64,000 bases of DNA, taken from positions 1 to 64,000 of the forward strand of contig DIWP01000040.1 in assembly GCA_002423545.1 (NCBI GenBank). The letters run 5' to 3'. Position numbers and translations under genes: made by a program. The stretch comes from Thermoleophilia bacterium UBA6103 (GTDB lineage: Bacteria; Actinomycetota; Thermoleophilia; UBA2241). Shown here one piece after another: positions 60,201 through 64,000 of the stretch (positions are counted from its first letter, which is position 1; every line of letters begins with the position of its first letter). The notes under the pieces are model-generated. The model saw only the letters and a list, made by a program, of their open reading frames with translations. It searched no databases and was not told the DNA's origin.

Positions 60201-61427
60201 TCAGCGGCGCGCGGCGGCCTGCTCGACGGCGGCCGCCAGGCGGGCCGCACCTTCGCGGAGCTCCGCCGGCTCGTACAGGGTGAAGCCGAGCCGCAGGGAG
60301 TCGTCGCCGCCGGCGAGCTGGTTGCGCGTGCCGGGCACGAACGCGACGCCGTGCGACTCGGCGACCGGCAGCAGTCGCGTGGCGCTCACGCCGCGCGGCA
60401 GCACGACGCGTATGAAGAAGCCGCCGGCCGGCCGCACGAAGCGACAGCCGGCCGGCAGCTCTCGCTGCAGCGCCGCGCACAGCGCGTCGCGTCGCTCGGC
60501 GTAGACCGAGCGCAGCATCGCCACATGATCGTCGAAGAGCCCCTCGGCCAGGAACTGGGCGGTCACGAACGTGGAGAACCAGCTCACGTGACCGCCGCTC
60601 TCCATGAGGCCGCAGTCCGCGTAGCGTTCCACCTGCTCGCGGGCGGCCGTGAGCCACCCGGTGCGGAGACCGGGGGCGATGACCTTGGAGAACGAGCCGA
60701 GTCGCAGCACCGTGCCTGCGGGCGCTAGGCTCCACAGTGACGCCGGCGCCGGCTCGTCGTACCAGAGTTCGCGGTAGGCGTCGTCTTCCACGATGAGCAG
60801 ATCCTCGGCGGCGGCCAGCTCGACGAGCCGCCGGCGCCGCTCGACGGCCAGCGACACGCCGGCCGGATTGTGGAACGTGGGCACCGTGTAGAGGAGCCGC
60901 GGTCGTCTGCCGTCGCGCCGCACCGCGGCGAGGCGCTCCTCGAGCAGTCCGACGATGAGGCCGTCCTCGTCGATGTCGATCGGCTCCATCGACACGCCGC
61001 GGTCGCGGACGATCCACAGACCGAGGCTGTACGTGGGCTGCTCGACGAACACCACGTCGTCGTGGTCGATGAAGCGGTCGAGGATGTGGGCGAAGCCGTG
61101 CGAGTTGCCGCCGGTGACGATGAGCGTCTCGAGGTCCGCGCCGCGTCCTTCACGCCGGGTCACGCGCTCGGCGATGAGACGGCGGAGATGTGCCGGGCCC
61201 TCGTTGAGGCCGTAGGCGAGCATGGAACGACCGTGCCGGGCGAGGGCGTCGCGGCAGCACTGCTCGATGATCGGGGTCGGCAACAGAGTCAGGTCGGGCT
61301 CGCCGAAGCCCAGCTCGATGATGCCGGGACGCGGCTGCTGCTGCTGGACGCGGTCTGTCACGCGCTCGTCCTGCCACGAGGTCGAAGGGGCCGTTTGCTC
61401 GTGCGATACTACGGTATCTGCCGGCAT
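60201..61427 (-). CDS. PLP aminotransferase, LysN/MocR-aminotransferase-like
   Basis: Second fold-type I aminotransferase, 408 residues, of the MocR-related 2-aminoadipate type. It opens IIELGFGEPDLTLLP, then VTGGNSHGFAHILDRFI, VPTFHNPAGVSL, LLIVEDDAYRELWYDE and the PLP lysine in RLGSFSKVIAPGLRTGW; SLRLGFTLYEP has the final Arg. No helix-turn-helix domain is present, so it is an enzyme and not a regulator. ATG 61427 has only a weak ribosome site; an internal start is possible. Converges with the other aminotransferase with 33 bp between stops. Confidence 0.9.
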   Translation of the reverse strand: MPADTVVSHEQTAPSTSWQDERVTDRVQQQQPRPGIIELGFGEPDLTLLPTPIIEQCCRDALARHGRSMLAYGLNEGPAHLRRLIAERVTRREGRGADLETLIVTGGNSHGFAHILDRFIDHDDVVFVEQPTYSLGLWIVRDRGVSMEPIDIDEDGLIVGLLEERLAAVRRDGRRPRLLYTVPTFHNPAGVSLAVERRRRLVELAAAEDLLIVEDDAYRELWYDEPAPASLWSLAPAGTVLRLGSFSKVIAPGLRTGWLTAAREQVERYADCGLMESGGHVSWFSTFVTAQFLAEGLFDDHVAMLRSVYAERRDALCAALQRELPAGCRFVRPAGGFFIRVVLPRGVSATRLLPVAESHGVAFVPGTRNQLAGGDDSLRLGFTLYEPAELREGAARLAAAVEQAAARR

Positions 61428-61479
61428 CGCTCACAGCGGGCATGGTGCCGGCGGGCCGTCAAGGAAAGGACGCCGCTCA

Positions 61480-62259
61480 GTGATCTCCCGCACGGGCCTG
61501 CTCGCCATCCTCGTCGTCGTGCTCGTCACCATCGTGGCGCCGGTGGCGGCGCACGCCACGACATCGTCTCCGACGCCCTCACCGACGCCCTCTCCGAGTC
61601 CCAGCGCGTCGCCGTCGGCGTCGCTTCCCCGGCCCACGAAGGGCAAGCCGCTGCGCATCTGGTTCGGCGGCGATTCGCTCGCCGGGGCGCCGGGCATCGC
61701 GTTCGTCTCCCTGGCCCGGGCTACCGGGGTGATGCGTGCCAGGAACGAGTACACGGTGTCTTCACGCATCGTCGAGTCCCACAACTTCAACTGGCCGGCC
61801 CGCATGCGTCAGGTCATGCGCACGCAGCGCCCCAGGGCGGTCGTGTTCATGATGGGCGGCAACGAGGGCGGCTACAGCGTCGTCGTCAATGGGAAGTTCC
61901 TGGACTTCTGGCGTTCGGGCTGGCGGACGTACTACCGCTCACGCGTTCGTCTCATGCTCAACATCATGCTCAAGGGCGGCGCCCAGCGCGTCTACTGGGT
62001 CGGCATGCCGATGATGGGTCCGCAGGCATACTCCGGCGCCAACGCTCAGATGCGCCGCATCAACACCATCGTCCGCCAGGAGCTCAAGAGGTACCCCAAG
62101 GCGCGTTACATCGATGCCTGGTCGATCCTGACGAGTCGCGGCACATACGTGTCCGGTTGGCGTGCCGGCGACGGCATCCATCTGTCGCCGTCCGGTGGCC
62201 GGAGGCTGGCGGGCGCCGTGCTGAAGGCCGTCAAGAAGGATTGGCTGCCGGCGAAGTGA
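61480..62259 (+). CDS. Secreted DUF459 SGNH hydrolase (copy 1)
   Basis: Exported esterase-like protein of 259 residues. The signal segment LLAILVVVLVTIVAPVAAHA is followed by a Thr/Pro/Ser linker. SGNH blocks: IWFGGDSLAG (nucleophile Ser), VVFMMGGNEGG (block III, normally GxND; here GGNE), RVYWVGMPMMGP and the catalytic Asp-His pair in GDGIHLSPSGG. DUF459 members may remove O-acyl groups from surface sugars; no substrate is known. GTG 61480 with AAAGGA 9 nt upstream. A paralogue follows 46 bp after the stop. Confidence 0.85.
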   Translation: MISRTGLLAILVVVLVTIVAPVAAHATTSSPTPSPTPSPSPSASPSASLPRPTKGKPLRIWFGGDSLAGAPGIAFVSLARATGVMRARNEYTVSSRIVESHNFNWPARMRQVMRTQRPRAVVFMMGGNEGGYSVVVNGKFLDFWRSGWRTYYRSRVRLMLNIMLKGGAQRVYWVGMPMMGPQAYSGANAQMRRINTIVRQELKRYPKARYIDAWSILTSRGTYVSGWRAGDGIHLSPSGGRRLAGAVLKAVKKDWLPAK

Positions 62260-62305
62260 ATCACGCTTCACCACTCGTGCCCGCCCACACGGAGAATCCC
62301 CGCGC

Positions 62306-63226
62306 GTGAGCCGACCGCCTGCCAGTGACCTGCCCCCGATGCCGCCGTCACGGCGGTCGACACCGGCGGAGAGAGCGGCCCGGCGGGCGGCGATCCGCCG
62401 CCGCCGCATCATGGCGCTCGTCGTCGGCGTCTTCGTGCTGGTGGTCGTCTGCATGGTGGTGGTCATCGCCGTCACCGGCGGCGGGGCATCGTCGGGCGCC
62501 CAGAAGGATGCCGCCAAGGCATCGCCGTCGGCGTCTCCGCGCCGCAGTCCCTCACCGTCGCCCACGCCGACCGGCCTGCCGACGCCCACCGCCGCCGATC
62601 CGCTGCGCTTCTTCTGCAGCGGCGACTCCATGGGCGGCGAGCTCGGCGGCGGTCTGGTCCCCATCATCCACGGCACCGGCAAGGCCAAGACGGTCAGCTT
62701 CTACAAGGTCTCATCGGGGCTCGTGCGGACCGACTTCTTCGATTGGGGCGCCTACCTGCGCAAGTACAGCAAGCGCTACCAGGCCGTCGTCTTCATGCTG
62801 GGGACCAACGACGCCCAGTCGATCGCCGTCGCCGACGGCGCCCCCATCAAGTTCGGCACCGCCGAATGGAAGGCGGCCTACCGGACGCGTGTCGGCAAAG
62901 CCATGGACATCATGCTCGACTCGGGCGTGCGCCGCGTCTACTGGGTCGGCATGCCGGTGATGCAGGCGGCCAACTTCAACAAGGACATGGCGGTGATCAA
63001 CGCGGCCTTCAAAGACGAGGCGCAGAAGCGCGACCCGGCGGTCCGGTACGTCGACACCGTGAGCCTCTTCAGCGTCAACGGGGCCTACGCGCCGAAATGG
63101 CGGCAGAGCGACGGTGTGCACTTCAACATCGCCGGCGTGCAGCGGTTGTCCGAGCACGTCGCCGGCCTGGTGGAGAAGGACTGGCATCTCTCCGGCGACG
63201 CCGCCGAGGACAGCGCTTCGCCTTGA
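62306..63226 (+). CDS. Membrane-anchored DUF459 SGNH hydrolase (copy 2)
   Basis: Second SGNH protein, 306 residues, with a basic N-terminus, one membrane helix (MALVVGVFVLVVVCMVVVIAV) and a Ser/Pro linker, so the enzyme lies outside the cell but stays anchored. Blocks: FFCSGDSMGGELGG (Ser), VVFMLGTNDAQ (full GTND block III), RVYWVGMPVMQAANF, and SDGVHFNIAGVQR (Asp-His). All active-site residues are present. GTG 62306 has GGAGAA upstream. Tandem duplication with copy 1; the block III and the mode of membrane attachment differ between them. Confidence 0.87.
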   Translation: MSRPPASDLPPMPPSRRSTPAERAARRAAIRRRRIMALVVGVFVLVVVCMVVVIAVTGGGASSGAQKDAAKASPSASPRRSPSPSPTPTGLPTPTAADPLRFFCSGDSMGGELGGGLVPIIHGTGKAKTVSFYKVSSGLVRTDFFDWGAYLRKYSKRYQAVVFMLGTNDAQSIAVADGAPIKFGTAEWKAAYRTRVGKAMDIMLDSGVRRVYWVGMPVMQAANFNKDMAVINAAFKDEAQKRDPAVRYVDTVSLFSVNGAYAPKWRQSDGVHFNIAGVQRLSEHVAGLVEKDWHLSGDAAEDSASP

Positions 63227-63354
63227 CCCTCGCACGGCGGGACGTGCCTGCGCGAATCGCGGCAGCACATCGTTAGCGGCCGTCACCCTGCGGGAAGAAG
63301 AGGGACACGCGCGTGACAGCGCACGTGTGAACGACCCAGCGGGGAGTGGCGTCG

Positions 63355-64000
63355 ATGGCAGACACAGGGACGATCCTGGTCACCGGAGGAGTCGGGACGG
63401 TCGGCAGTGAGGTGGTACGCCTGCTGCTGGCCGATGGACATCGGGTGCGGGCGACCGCCCACTTCCCGGATCTCGAGGCCGAGTCGCGGGTCGCGGCGGT
63501 CGACTACGTCGAGGTGGAGTATCTGCGGGCGGAGACGCTCGAGACGGCGCTGCGCGGCGTCTCGCGTCTCATGATCATCGTCCCCGAGACGCCCGACTCG
63601 CGGCGTGCCACCGCCAATCTGATGAAAGCGGCCGAGATCGACGGCGTGGAGCGCGTCGTCAAGTTGTCGTTTCTCAACGCCGGCACCGGCAAGGGCGGTC
63701 GCGTGCCGCAGTGGCACGCTCGCGCGGAGAAGGTCGTCAGGGCCTCCGATGTCCCGTGGACCATCCTGCGGCCCAACCTGTTCATGCAGAACTTCGCGAC
63801 GCTGTACGGTCCTTCGATCATCACGCAGGGCGGCTTTCGCCTGCCGCTCGGGGACGGACGGGTGAGCTACGTCGACGTGCGCGACGTCGCCGCGGTGGCG
63901 GTCGCGGCCCTGGTCGGCGACGGGTTCGAGGGCCGCACGCTGGACATCACCGGTCCGGAAGCCTACTCCCACGACCGCATCGCCGAGATGCTCAGCACCG
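63355..64000 (+). CDS. NmrA-like NAD(P)-binding protein (3' end outside window)
   Basis: Start of an atypical SDR of the NmrA/quinone-oxidoreductase-2 group; 215 codons visible. Cofactor motif ILVTGGVGTVGSEVVRLLLADGH, then the ATAHFPDLEAE region, MIIVPETPDSRRATANLM, VVKLSFLNAGTGKGG and WTILRPNLFMQNFATLYGP. The usual catalytic Tyr-Lys pair is absent in this group, so it senses or reduces with NAD(P). ATG 63355 has GGGGAG upstream. Frame runs open to base 64000. Confidence 0.9.
   Translation, partial: MADTGTILVTGGVGTVGSEVVRLLLADGHRVRATAHFPDLEAESRVAAVDYVEVEYLRAETLETALRGVSRLMIIVPETPDSRRATANLMKAAEIDGVERVVKLSFLNAGTGKGGRVPQWHARAEKVVRASDVPWTILRPNLFMQNFATLYGPSIITQGGFRLPLGDGRVSYVDVRDVAAVAVAALVGDGFEGRTLDITGPEAYSHDRIAEMLST

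Noticed and set aside
1..64000. tRNA, rRNA, CRISPR arrays, insertion sequences and prophage
   Set aside because: No T-loop plus acceptor-stem arrangement, no regular repeat-spacer array, and no transposase, integrase or phage structural gene was seen. The holin-like gene at 20710 belongs to a chromosomal membrane family.

Overview
The window is a gene-dense, high-G+C chromosomal segment from a bacterium. I infer a member of the Actinomycetota, possibly one of the deeper, less studied classes. The reasons are: third positions almost always G or C; frequent GTG starts; ATGA and TGATG overlaps; several genes with a TANNNT box 6 to 9 nt before the start and no Shine-Dalgarno (leaderless mRNAs); hairpins without U-tracts; and a phosphoglucomutase/OtsB/GH65 set like mycobacterial otsB1. 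I found no tRNA, rRNA, CRISPR array, prophage or insertion sequence. Both ends cut a gene: rubrerythrin on the left and an NmrA-type reductase on the right.

Layout. 1-9.2 kb: rubrerythrin, a 792-residue transketolase-like enzyme, a DHA2 exporter, an M50 protease with a CBS-type tail, an FAD amine oxidase, and a coupled set of small genes ending in an NADPH:FMN reductase. 9.2-15.6 kb: terC behind a yybP-ykoY manganese riboswitch with a near-consensus promoter, then an O-antigen-ligase-like membrane protein, a methyltransferase, a PQQ-type beta-propeller and a TIM-barrel enzyme. 15.7-20.2 kb: two tandem cNMP/CBS/DUF294 nucleotidyltransferases and a DnaQ-like exonuclease. 20.3-26 kb: cupin, holin-like membrane protein, mntP, a secreted YVTN beta-propeller coupled to a UXX-star-like redox protein, DUF2252 and a ferritin-like protein. 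26-32.2 kb: MscS channel, GH65 phosphorylase, a beta-phosphoglucomutase/trehalose-phosphatase fusion, and a nucleoside phosphorylase. 32.4-38 kb: a catabolic-looking group (DHDPR-fold dehydrogenase, carnitine-dehydrogenase-like enzyme, NDP-forming acyl-CoA synthetase, SDR).

38-46 kb: Cache lipoprotein, DUF1624 membrane acyltransferase, GalT-like enzyme, zincin, NTF2-like protein, membrane protein, MJ1255-type glycosyltransferase, glutamate decarboxylase. 46-56 kb: second DHA2 exporter, DUF1269 protein, an SRPBCC/GT2 pair, two membrane proteins, a TIGR01777 epimerase, DoxX and an HD-GYP phosphodiesterase. 56-64 kb: M20 deacylase, an M24-fold hydrolase lacking metal ligands, two PLP aminotransferases, two tandem secreted DUF459 SGNH hydrolases and the cut NmrA reductase.

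Most genes look like core or metabolic chromosome genes. The strongest less ordinary signals are the complete terC control region (promoter, riboswitch, terminator), the trehalose/glucose-1-phosphate pair, the duplicated DUF294 proteins with the exonuclease, the CxxT redox protein fused by overlap to a beta-propeller gene, and the degenerate M24 enzyme inside an amino-acid-derivative cluster.
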